64,000 bases of DNA, from contig JAPPFM010000025.1 in NCBI GenBank assembly GCA_028821605.1, positions 1 to 64,000 of the forward strand, in the 5' to 3' direction. How positions within the stretch are numbered: position 1 is the first letter of the stretch; every line of letters starts with the position of its first letter. Shown here piece after piece: positions 1-6,912 of this stretch. Position numbers and translations under genes: made by a program. Under the pieces are notes generated by a model. That model did no database searches and was not told where the DNA came from. It saw only the letters and a program-made list of their open reading frames with translations. Source of the DNA: Candidatus Poribacteria bacterium. Its GTDB lineage: Bacteria > Poribacteria > WGA-4E > WGA-3G.

Positions 1-53
1 TTCCCTTTACTTTCATCGCCCCACTGTGCGCCTAAGATGACAATGTTTGACAT
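1..53 (-). CDS. purA: Adenylosuccinate synthetase, N-terminal fragment
   Basis: This enzyme joins IMP and aspartate at the expense of GTP on the way to AMP, in the cytoplasm. Only the first 17 complete codons are in the window, read from ATG at 53 on the minus strand. They give MSNIVILGAQWGDESKG, which holds the QWGDE hallmark and the GDExxKG nucleotide-binding loop of PurA. A Shine-Dalgarno GGGAGAGG lies six bases before the ATG. The gene runs off the left edge, so nothing can be said about the rest. It lies downstream of rpsI on the same strand. Confidence 0.85.
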   Translation of the reverse strand, partial: MSNIVILGAQWGDESKG

Positions 54-134
54 ACGAAACCTCTCCCTACTTACAATAACTTGCAAGCGCGGTGCTTATC
101 CACGCTTGTTTCATAGCCCACGCGTACTTTTGGT

Positions 135-140
135 ATTATA
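135..140 (-). promoter_or_regulatory. Possible -10 element for purA
   Basis: On the minus strand these six bases read TATAAT, about 80 bases before the purA start. No good -35 hexamer is found at 16-18 bases, so this is only a candidate promoter. If it is used, purA has its own start site after the rplM-rpsI operon. Confidence 0.3.
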
Positions 141-166
141 AATTGATGATTTAACAGTGCGCTGTT

Positions 167-235
167 GCTGGCGGAAAAGGAATGTGCATATAGCATTCCC
201 GAAGGGTTTCTAAAGAGGATTGAAACCCTGCCAGC
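167..235 (-). other. Three-stem inverted-repeat fold after rpsI
   Basis: A closing stem GCTGGC/GCCAGC (167-172 with 230-235) encloses two further perfect stems: GGAATG/CATTCC (179-184 with 194-199) and the 8-bp AGGGTTTC/GAAACCCT (203-210 with 222-229). It lies 54 bases past the rpsI stop, between rpsI and purA. On the minus strand the GGAATG hairpin is followed by only four T residues, so an intrinsic terminator is possible but weak. An RNA-processing or stability element is equally likely. Confidence 0.35.
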
Positions 236-288
236 GAGAGATGGAGGCTTGCGTTAAATTTTGTAAACGTGCGAAAAACACGACAATT

Positions 289-702
289 CTAACGTTTGGA
301 GAATTGAAAGCGTGCCCGTGCGCCCTTCTGCCCGTACTTCTTTCTCTCGACCATTCTCGGATCGCGCGTTAAAAATCCACCCTTTTTTAACGAAGGCTTC
401 AAGGATTCGTCTGCTTTGACAAGCGCGCGTGCAAGTCCGTGTGAGATTGCGCCAGACTGTCCAGTCTTTCCGCCACCTTTCACGTTGACATGGACAGCAT
501 ACTCGCCGACCTTCTCAACATGTTCAATAGGGCGTTGTGCTGCCTGCCAGTGGTCTGCACGATCAAAATACTCTTGAATCGGTTTTCTGTTAACGGTAAC
601 ACCGGCTTCACCACCGGGAATGATTCGAACGCGCGCGACTGAGGTTTTGCGTCTGCCGGTCCCCCAGAATTGTTCAATAGCCATACTGTTCGTACTCTCC
701 AT
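289..702 (-). CDS. rpsI: 30S ribosomal protein S9
   Basis: S9 is a small-subunit ribosomal protein whose C-terminal tail reaches the peptidyl-tRNA in the P site. The sequence has the family's GTGRRKTSVARV start block, the VKGGGKTGQSGAISHGLARAL core and the invariant FQFSKR end. From the ATG at 702 it is 137 residues. The second ATG at 684 gives MAIEQFWGTGRRK, which matches the usual spacing of S9 N-termini exactly and also has a GGAGAG ten bases ahead, so the shorter 131-residue form may be the real one. The gene follows rplM by 37 bases, the standard L13-S9 operon. Confidence 0.95.
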   Translation of the reverse strand: MESTNSMAIEQFWGTGRRKTSVARVRIIPGGEAGVTVNRKPIQEYFDRADHWQAAQRPIEHVEKVGEYAVHVNVKGGGKTGQSGAISHGLARALVKADESLKPSLKKGGFLTRDPRMVERKKYGQKGARARFQFSKR

Positions 703-739
703 AGTTGTAAGACCCCTTTGGTGGGAGTCCCCAACCTGA

Positions 740-1180
740 TTAATCGAATGTTAGGAGTTCCGGTTCCTGTGCTTGGTGCGGGTGTGTCGGTCCAGCGTAA
801 ACCTTGAGACCCTTCATCAGTTGACGACCGAGATGATTCTTCGGGAGCATCCCTCTGACAGCATTTGTGAGAATCACCTCCGGTTTCCGAGCCATCTGTT
901 CCTCGAAAGTTCGGTATTTATCACCGCTGGGATAGCCGCTATGCCTAAAATAGGTTTTCTGCTCCCGCTTATTGCCTGTGACAAGTACTTTCTCCGCATT
1001 CACAACAGCAACGCGAAAACCTAAATCGGCGTGAGGTGTATACCGCGGGTCATTTTTTCCACGCAGCACCTGTGCGATACGGGATGCTAAACGCCCGAGC
1101 ACCTGTCCCTCCGCGTCCACTACATACCATCTAATGTCTTTATCCGTTTTTGGAAAATAGGTTTTCGTTTTCAGTACCAT
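740..1180 (-). CDS. rplM: 50S ribosomal protein L13
   Basis: L13 is an early-assembly protein of the large ribosomal subunit. The 146-residue product shows the family blocks W-Y-V-V-D-A-E-G-Q-V-L-G-R-L-A near residue 18, the 'HSGYPSG' loop, the 'AVRGMLPKNHLGRQLM' motif and the C-terminal 'YAGPTHPHQAQEP'. It is the first gene of the rplM-rpsI operon, with a Shine-Dalgarno GAAGGGAT before the ATG at 1180. A consensus promoter and a leader hairpin lie directly upstream. Length is normal for bacteria. Confidence 0.96.
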   Translation of the reverse strand: MVLKTKTYFPKTDKDIRWYVVDAEGQVLGRLASRIAQVLRGKNDPRYTPHADLGFRVAVVNAEKVLVTGNKREQKTYFRHSGYPSGDKYRTFEEQMARKPEVILTNAVRGMLPKNHLGRQLMKGLKVYAGPTHPHQAQEPELLTFD

Positions 1181-1220
1181 GATTTCTTATCCCTTCGACC
1201 CAAAATGTTTGTCATTTGTT

Positions 1221-1263
1221 GTTCGCATGCCATATTAAAAAGGGTGTTTATACAAATGCGAAC
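1221..1263 (-). promoter_or_regulatory. rplM leader hairpin
   Basis: The perfect 8-bp inverted repeat GTTCGCAT/ATGCGAAC (1221-1228 with 1256-1263) closes a 27-base loop in the untranslated leader of rplM. It begins only a few bases after the predicted transcription start. GTTG/CAAC can extend the stem past a one-base bulge. Leaders of L13 operons are known autoregulatory sites in some bacteria; that role here is inference. Confidence 0.45.
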
Positions 1264-1276
1264 ACAACCGCATAAT

Positions 1277-1305
1277 ATTATATCACGAAAGAGGGCGTAT
1301 GTCAA
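1277..1305 (-). promoter_or_regulatory. Consensus sigma-70-type promoter of rplM-rpsI
   Basis: On the minus strand TTGACA (1300-1305) is separated by exactly 17 bases from TATAAT (1277-1282), and TG stands one base before the -10, making it an extended -10. Both hexamers match the consensus completely. The start site would be near 1270, giving a leader of about 90 bases. Confidence 0.85.
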
Positions 1306-1344
1306 ATTTTTTGCCATGTTCCGACGTTCTATGCAACGTCTTCC

Positions 1345-1373
1345 TTGCAAACCGTCTTCTTTTATGGTATACT
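1345..1373 (+). promoter_or_regulatory. Promoter of the ArsA-type ATPase gene
   Basis: TTGCAA (1345-1350), 17 bases, then TATACT (1368-1373) preceded by TGG, an extended -10. It is divergent from the rplM promoter 40 bases away. The block CTTTTATGGTATACT recurs exactly in the promoter at 44537-44565. Confidence 0.75.
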
Positions 1374-1416
1374 GTAAGAAGTTTACACAAACCGCAGCAG
1401 TTAGGAATTGAAAATA

Positions 1417-2610
1417 ATGCGAATTATTCTTTATACGGGTAAAGGGGGTGTCGGCAAAACAACCATTGCCGCCGCTACGGGCATCAAACTCGCTGAACTT
1501 GGTTACAAGACTATTGTCATCTCGCTTGACGTGGCGCATTCGCTCCGAGATGCTTTTGATAACCACGAGAAACTTGTCTGCCAGCACAAAGAGAAACAGA
1601 TCCGAATCAAAGACAACCTTTGGATACAAGAGATTAACGTTCAAGAAGCAATTGTTGAATACTGGGATGATGTGTACAGTTATATCCGTTCGTTGCTGAA
1701 TCGTTCCGGACTTGACAGCCTCGTTGCGGAGGAGATAGCCGTTTTTCCGGGGATGGAGGAGATTTGTGCCCTTCTCTATATCAACCAATATGTCCGTGAA
1801 AAGAGTTATGATGTAATTATCCTTGACTGCGCACCGACCGGGGAGTCGCTCCGGTTCGTTAGTATCCCGACGACACTGGAGTGGTACATGAGCCACATTT
1901 TCAAATTGGAACGCAATCTTGCAAAACTTGCAGGTCCAGTGATTGAACGCGTGAGCTCTGTTCCAATTCCGCGGGATAACTACTTTCAAAATATCCAAGA
2001 TCTATTCGATAAATTAGAAGGGATTGACGGCGTGCTGATGGATCCCGAAATCACCACAGTCCGCTTGGTAACGAATCCCGAAAAGATTGTTATCAAAGAG
2101 ACACAACGGGCGTTTATGTATTTTTGCCTTTACGGGCTTTGTATCGACGCGGTGATCATCAATCGTATCTTTCCCGATGGAATCGATGCCTCATACTTTG
2201 AAGCGTGGAAGCAGACACAGCAGCACTATATTGAAGAGGCAATGGACTATTTCTCGGACGTACCGGTCTGGAAGGTGAATCTATTCTCTGAAGAGATCGT
2301 GGGCGAACAAGGGCTACACCGGTTGGCAGATACGCTCTATTCAGAGATTAATCCAGCGGATCAGTTTTCCAAAGAACGTCCGTATCAATTCCAAAAAACA
2401 GCAGATGCGTATCAGTTGTCTATGCGTCTTCCTTTTTTGAGCAAAGAGGAAATTGAATTGACAAAACATGGCGACGAATTAATCGTCACGGTGGGTGGTT
2501 TTAAGCAACATGTTACATTACCGCGGACCCTCTCCAATAAAAAAACAACCGGTGCAAAACTAACTGGTGATCAACTCGTGATTAAGTTTGAGGGAGAAAA
2601 TCAACCGTAG
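1417..2610 (+). CDS. ArsA/Get3-family ATPase with C-terminal HSP20-like domain
   Basis: This is a cytoplasmic P-loop ATPase of the ArsA/Get3 group, a dimeric switch enzyme for anion pumping or tail-anchored protein handling. From ATG 1417 (397 residues; AGGA nine bases ahead; an in-frame TTG at 1408 is less likely) it has the deviant Walker A GKGGVGKTT at 8-16 with signature Lys9, switch I DVAHS at 38-42 (Val where Pro is usual), the 'FPGMEE' loop near 110 and switch II DCAPTG at 137-142. The last ~60 residues resemble the small HSP20-like domain found at the end of many bacterial ArsA proteins. No cysteine pair typical of arsenite pumps and no arsB neighbour is seen, so an arsenic role is unlikely. 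A membrane protein follows 18 bases downstream. Confidence 0.88.
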   Translation: MRIILYTGKGGVGKTTIAAATGIKLAELGYKTIVISLDVAHSLRDAFDNHEKLVCQHKEKQIRIKDNLWIQEINVQEAIVEYWDDVYSYIRSLLNRSGLDSLVAEEIAVFPGMEEICALLYINQYVREKSYDVIILDCAPTGESLRFVSIPTTLEWYMSHIFKLERNLAKLAGPVIERVSSVPIPRDNYFQNIQDLFDKLEGIDGVLMDPEITTVRLVTNPEKIVIKETQRAFMYFCLYGLCIDAVIINRIFPDGIDASYFEAWKQTQQHYIEEAMDYFSDVPVWKVNLFSEEIVGEQGLHRLADTLYSEINPADQFSKERPYQFQKTADAYQLSMRLPFLSKEEIELTKHGDELIVTVGGFKQHVTLPRTLSNKKTTGAKLTGDQLVIKFEGENQP

Positions 2611-2628
2611 AGATCTATTGGGAAATGT

Positions 2629-3360
2629 ATGCGAGTTAAAGTGGACACGGCGGTTTTTACTGTAACAGGGACGACACTTTTAACGTTCTTTATAGCGAGT
2701 CGCATTGGCACCATCTGGATTCTTTATCCAAACGTGTTAAGTGCAACCGTTTTATTTGTCTATTGTATTTGGCAGACTGACGAGGATGCATCGCTGCTTT
2801 CGAGAAGTTCCGTTTTTGGAATCGCAACCACGCTGACCTACGTACCGATAGATTGGTTGTTCTCACGGAAAGCTCACCTGCTTTTCTATCTTCGTTCGGA
2901 TTTTTTGGCAGGTCAAACGACACCGATTGGACTCATACTGAACTGGGTGGTCTTCGCGACGTTAGTGGCATACTGTTATCAGCGACTCGCGATGATTTTC
3001 CGAACCCGTTTTGTATCTGAGTCTGGGAGTCCAAGAATTGGGTTCATAGGAACTGCAATGTTGGCGGCAGGTATAACGAGCATTGTTGCTGTAGTTGGCA
3101 GTACCCTAATTTATGAGTTTGGCGCATCGTATTTGTGGACGTGGAATGCCACACAGGTAGATTTGATACCACACATCGCATCCGTGCCGGTTTTTATGCC
3201 GGTTTCTTTTCTTTTTACTTTTCTGTTGTGTCCTTACTTTTTCGGGGTAGACGGCAGTTTTCTGAGGGAACAACACGCAGGTGTGGCTGGGATACGGTGT
3301 GGTATCTTTATGGGAGCACTGCAGTTCTTCGGTTTCCTTCTGTTTTACGTTTGGAAATAG
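2629..3360 (+). CDS. Polytopic membrane protein of unknown function
   Basis: I do not recognise this gene. The 243 residues contain about six or seven hydrophobic segments (roughly 8-25, 30-47, 62-78, 103-121, 138-162, 188-207 and 225-242) and no soluble domain. The motif 'YVPIDWLFSRK' follows the second segment and 'YLWTWN' the fifth; spaced tryptophans of this kind occur in carotenoid-cyclase-like membrane proteins, but I would not assign that. It starts 18 bases after the ArsA-type gene with a weak TTGGGAA site, so the two are probably co-transcribed and perhaps translationally linked. Confidence 0.7.
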   Translation: MRVKVDTAVFTVTGTTLLTFFIASRIGTIWILYPNVLSATVLFVYCIWQTDEDASLLSRSSVFGIATTLTYVPIDWLFSRKAHLLFYLRSDFLAGQTTPIGLILNWVVFATLVAYCYQRLAMIFRTRFVSESGSPRIGFIGTAMLAAGITSIVAVVGSTLIYEFGASYLWTWNATQVDLIPHIASVPVFMPVSFLFTFLLCPYFFGVDGSFLREQHAGVAGIRCGIFMGALQFFGFLLFYVWK

Positions 3361-3425
3361 GAGCAGATTAAAACAATAGAACGATTCATCTGAAAACAAT
3401 AACTGCGCAAAAGGAAATCACAAGT

Positions 3426-3962
3426 ATGCGAATTCGCTCAACAACAATTTTAGCCGTTCGTCGCGACGGTGAAGTTGCTATCGGGGGTGATGGTCAAGTC
3501 ACTTTAGGCGACACAGCGATGAAGCACGGTGCACGCAAAATCCGTAAGATCCATAACGACAAGGTACTCATCGGTTTTGCGGGTTCCGCATCGGATGCAA
3601 TTACTTTATATGAAAATTTAGAGAAAAAACTGGAACAATACCGTGGAAATCTTCAGAAATCAGCGGTAGAACTCGCACGAGAGTGGCGTAGCGATAGGGT
3701 ACTAAGACAAGTGGATGCATTAATGATCGCTGCAGATGCCAGTGACAGTTATCTCATTTCGGGAAGCGGCGATGTTATTGCCCCGGATGACAATGTCTTA
3801 GCAATCGGTTCCGGTGGGTCTATTGCCCTCGCTGCGGCGAGAGCGATGCTCAAATACTCAGATTTAACCGCAAAAGAGATTGCTTCAGAGGCACTTCAAC
3901 TCACAAGTGAAATTTGTATTTACACGAATGCTAAAATTGAGGTTGACACAATTGAGATTTAA
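3426..3962 (+). CDS. hslV: HslV, proteolytic subunit of the HslUV protease
   Basis: HslV forms the double-ring peptidase core of the ATP-dependent HslUV protease, a relative of proteasome beta subunits. The 178-residue product reads MRIRSTTILAVRRDG; by comparison with HslV/ClpQ proteins from other bacteria the mature enzyme should begin at Thr6 (TTI), which is the nucleophile, so a five-residue propeptide is removed. The 'GGDGQVTLGDT', 'GFAGSASDAITL', 'EWRSDR' and 'ICIYTN' blocks are all present. AAAGGAAA precedes the ATG. hslU follows 140 bases downstream, with a perfect hairpin overlapping the hslV stop codon. Confidence 0.96.
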   Translation: MRIRSTTILAVRRDGEVAIGGDGQVTLGDTAMKHGARKIRKIHNDKVLIGFAGSASDAITLYENLEKKLEQYRGNLQKSAVELAREWRSDRVLRQVDALMIAADASDSYLISGSGDVIAPDDNVLAIGSGGSIALAAARAMLKYSDLTAKEIASEALQLTSEICIYTNAKIEVDTIEI

Positions 3963-3990
3963 TGCGATGCTATCCGAGTAGCATCGCATT
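3961..3990 (+). other. Perfect 12-bp hairpin overlapping the hslV stop
   Basis: AATGCGATGCTA and TAGCATCGCATT form a perfect 12-bp stem around the six-base loop TCCGAG. The stop codon TAA of hslV (3960-3962) is partly inside the stem. There is no T-tract on either strand, so it is not a classic terminator. A barrier that adjusts hslV against hslU expression or protects the upstream mRNA is plausible. Confidence 0.6.
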
Positions 3991-4102
3991 AAGTTGTTAA
4001 CGCCTATCTCGTAATACACGGTTGTCGGGAAAATATCGGACTTCATCCCAGCAAACGATTATGAGGTGATTGGTAGGATTGGTAATTTTGGGGAGGTTAC
4101 CC

Positions 4103-5590
4103 TTGGACAAACCGAATGCAACGCGTGACAAGAACACTTTAGCGGCTGCACTCACGCCGCGGCAGATTGTTGAGGAGTTAGATAAATATATTATCGGGCA
4201 GTTTGAGGCGAAACGTTCTGTCGCTATTGCCCTCCGCAATCGCGCGCGGCGCCAGATGTTGGCGGAAGATATGCAAGACGAAGTCTCACCGAAGAACATC
4301 ATCATGATAGGTTCAACAGGTGTAGGAAAAACTGAAATCGCACGCAGACTTGCTCGTCTTGTTGACGCACCCTTCATCAAGGTGGAAGCGTCGAAGTATA
4401 CCGAAATCGGTTACGTGGGGCGAGATGTTGAATCCATGATTCGCGATCTCACTGAAACTGCTATTAGCCGCGTCAAGGCTGAGCAAACTGAAGCGGTTCA
4501 GGAAAAAGCACTCGAATCCACTGAAGAACGACTGCTGGATTGCATCTTCCCGGTTCCGCGTTCGCTTCAGCGACGACCCCGCTTGCAAGACGAGGAACTT
4601 GAGGAACCGGAGGAAGAGGATGATGACATCATCCTTCAACTTCCGTTCGACCTCGGGTCCGACGCAGAAACCGAAGCAGAGGAAACCAAAGAGAAGGAAC
4701 GTGAACGTTATCTCAAAACTCGAGAGAAATTTAGAGATTGGCTGCGCGAAGGCAGACTTGAGGATAGACCCGTTGAAATTAATGTCAAACATCAGAGCAT
4801 GCCCTTTGTTGAAATCTTCTCGCCCGGTGGTATTGAGGAGATGGACATCAATTTTAAGGATATGTTCAGTAACATCCTACCGAATCAGACAAAGAAACGA
4901 CGCGTTCCGGTCTCTGAAGCACGTACCATCTTGATGCAAGAGGAATCTGAAAAACTCATTGATATGGATGCTGTTATCACTGAAGCCATTCAAAGGGTTG
5001 AAAACTCTGGCATCGTTTTTTTAGATGAAATCGACAAGATCGCAGGCAGGGAATCTCGGCACGGACCCGACATTTCACGTGAAGGAGTGCAGCGCGATAT
5101 CCTTCCCATCATCGAAGGCAGCACGGTAACCTCGAAATACGGAGCGGTGCGCACACATCATATTCTGTTCATTGCTGCCGGTGCATTTCATGTCTCAAGT
5201 CCATCTGACCTTATCCCAGAACTACAGGGTAGATTCCCAATACGAGTGGAGTTGAAGAGTCTAAATAAAACTGACTTTAAATCTATTCTGACGGAACCGA
5301 AGAACGCTTTGGTCAAACAGTATACTGCTCTGCTTCACACGGAAGGGATTGAGGCAACTATCACCGATGATGCGATTGACGAAATCGCTGCACTCGCCTT
5401 CCAAGTCAATGAGTCGGTCGAGGACATTGGCGCACGTCGTCTGCATACCATCATGGAAAAACTCTTTGAAAACCTCTTTTTTGACGCACCTGACCTTGAG
5501 AAAAACAGCATCATTATTGATGCTAACTATGTCAGATCCGAATTGGCTGAAATCGTTAGAGATCAGGATCTGAGCAGATACATCCTCTAA
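4103..5590 (+). CDS. hslU: HslU, ATPase subunit of the HslUV protease
   Basis: HslU is the AAA+ unfoldase that feeds substrates into HslV. I choose the TTG at 4103 because GGGGAGG lies six bases before it and it yields [11 protein letters not shown]; the upstream ATG at 4070 has no such site. In the 495-residue form Walker A GSTGVGKT is at 70-77, the pore loop GYVGRD at 103-108, and Walker B with sensor residues in [10 protein letters not shown] at 303-312. The I-domain (about 110-240) carries a strongly acidic stretch near 164-200. The C-terminus DLSRYIL is the conserved tail that docks into HslV and activates it. The following WD40 gene begins 84 bases later without an obvious promoter. Confidence 0.95.
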   Translation: MDKPNATRDKNTLAAALTPRQIVEELDKYIIGQFEAKRSVAIALRNRARRQMLAEDMQDEVSPKNIIMIGSTGVGKTEIARRLARLVDAPFIKVEASKYTEIGYVGRDVESMIRDLTETAISRVKAEQTEAVQEKALESTEERLLDCIFPVPRSLQRRPRLQDEELEEPEEEDDDIILQLPFDLGSDAETEAEETKEKERERYLKTREKFRDWLREGRLEDRPVEINVKHQSMPFVEIFSPGGIEEMDINFKDMFSNILPNQTKKRRVPVSEARTILMQEESEKLIDMDAVITEAIQRVENSGIVFLDEIDKIAGRESRHGPDISREGVQRDILPIIEGSTVTSKYGAVRTHHILFIAAGAFHVSSPSDLIPELQGRFPIRVELKSLNKTDFKSILTEPKNALVKQYTALLHTEGIEATITDDAIDEIAALAFQVNESVEDIGARRLHTIMEKLFENLFFDAPDLEKNSIIIDANYVRSELAEIVRDQDLSRYIL

Positions 5591-5674
5591 AAAAATTAAA
5601 TTGTCGCCGGTGATGTTTCCCGACTGCTCAGAAGATGTAATTCGCTCATCCGTACGCAGAAAGGGAGGCTAACT

Positions 5675-6853
5675 GTGCGACAACTTCAAATCTTTGTCCT
5701 CCTATTCATTCATGCCCTCTTCCTACCCAATAGTTTCGCACAAGGTGTGACACAATGGCACGTGTCCGAAGATGCCGAGATACCACTCGGTCCAACAGCG
5801 ATAAATGCGATAACCTTTTCCCACGATGGCACACAGATCGCCGTGGCAACTTCGGACGGTATCGCGCTGTATGATACCTACACTGGGAAAAAAATCGCAC
5901 TGCTCCCTGTATTGATAGATACCCTGACTGCGTTGGCACTTTCACCCGATCACCGAACAGTTGCGAGCGCGAGTGAAGATTCTACCATCCACCTTTGGAA
6001 TATGCACACGGGTGAAAATGTAACAAACCTTACAGGTCACGCCGATCCAGTTGTAGCATTGACATTCTCGCCAAATGGCAATACCCTTGCGAGTGGAAGT
6101 TTTAGAGAAATTCGTCTGTGGAACTTAACCTTGGAACAGGTTTCCCATACGGTAGTCCTTCACGGACACCGAGATATGGTCACCACATTGGCGTTCTCAC
6201 CAGATAGCAAAATGCTTGCCAGCACAAGTTTTTACGGCACAATCTTGTTGTGGGATGTAGAAACAGGTCAACTTCGACACAACCTTTCCGCACATACAGA
6301 TTCAGTTTTAGCACTCGCCTTCTCACCCGATAATCAAATTTTGGCAAGCGGCGGATACTGGAACACCGACGCGGAGAGCACAATTCGTTTATGGAACATA
6401 CATACCGGGCAGCTTCTTACAACTTTTGCGGGGCACACTGTCCCAGTTTTCGCTTTAGTTTTTGCACCAGATATCCACAGCGTTTATGGCGGAACTCTTG
6501 CAAGCGCGGGTTGGGATAACACAATTCGTATGTGGGATTCACGCACTGGACAATTACAAGCAATTTTTCAAGATCATACCACCCCAGTTTTTACCTTAGC
6601 ATTTCTACCAGATACCGACGGTCCCTATGAAAAGACACTTGCGAGTGCCAGTCTTGATGGCACAATCCAACTGAGATCGCTGACCACACCCGACTCACAG
6701 ATTCCGTGGGATGTCAACGCCGATGGTGTCGTAAACATCTTGGATTTGACCGTTGTTGCCTCGCGCTTCGAGGAAAACTCACCAGATCTCAACGGCGATG
6801 GCATCGTAAACATTTTGGATTTGATTATCGTTGCAAATCATATCGGAGAATGA
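5675..6853 (+). CDS. Secreted seven-bladed WD40 protein with dockerin
   Basis: This exported 392-residue protein starts at GTG 5675, seven bases after AGGGAGG. A signal peptide ending near residue 23 (PNSFAQ) is followed by seven WD40 repeats, each with the S-P-D/N-G-x-x-L-A-S turn and a final L-W-D/N, which make one complete propeller. The C-terminus (about 345-392) holds two EF-hand-like DxNxDGxVNxxDL segments, the signature of a type I dockerin that binds calcium and, in cellulosomes, a cohesin. It is the shortest of four similar genes in a row. WD40 propellers are binding platforms, so an extracellular scaffold is likely; the ligand is unknown. Confidence 0.85.
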   Translation: MRQLQIFVLLFIHALFLPNSFAQGVTQWHVSEDAEIPLGPTAINAITFSHDGTQIAVATSDGIALYDTYTGKKIALLPVLIDTLTALALSPDHRTVASASEDSTIHLWNMHTGENVTNLTGHADPVVALTFSPNGNTLASGSFREIRLWNLTLEQVSHTVVLHGHRDMVTTLAFSPDSKMLASTSFYGTILLWDVETGQLRHNLSAHTDSVLALAFSPDNQILASGGYWNTDAESTIRLWNIHTGQLLTTFAGHTVPVFALVFAPDIHSVYGGTLASAGWDNTIRMWDSRTGQLQAIFQDHTTPVFTLAFLPDTDGPYEKTLASASLDGTIQLRSLTTPDSQIPWDVNADGVVNILDLTVVASRFEENSPDLNGDGIVNILDLIIVANHIGE

Positions 6854-6912
6854 AGGCTGCATCTTTCATGACCAACAGAAATACATCGCGCCCATCACAG
6901 AAATAAAAAACA

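Noticed and set aside
206-226. A 21-base block beginning GTTTC and ending GGATTGAAAC that looks like one CRISPR repeat.
   Set aside because: Only one copy is present, there are no regularly spaced repeats and no cas genes. The ends are explained by the 8-bp stem at 203-229.
1171-1998. Open frame of 275 codons on the minus strand.
   Set aside because: It lies antisense to the start of the ArsA-type gene and across the promoter region, has no ribosome site, and shows no domain.
1408-2610. Arsenite-pump ATPase (arsA of an ars operon).
   Set aside because: No arsB, arsR or arsD neighbour and no cysteine pair near the active site; the C-terminal HSP20-like domain fits the general ArsA/Get3 group better.
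3961-3990. The hslV hairpin as an intrinsic terminator.
   Set aside because: Neither side has a T-tract, and hslU just downstream has no visible promoter of its own, so termination here would silence hslU.
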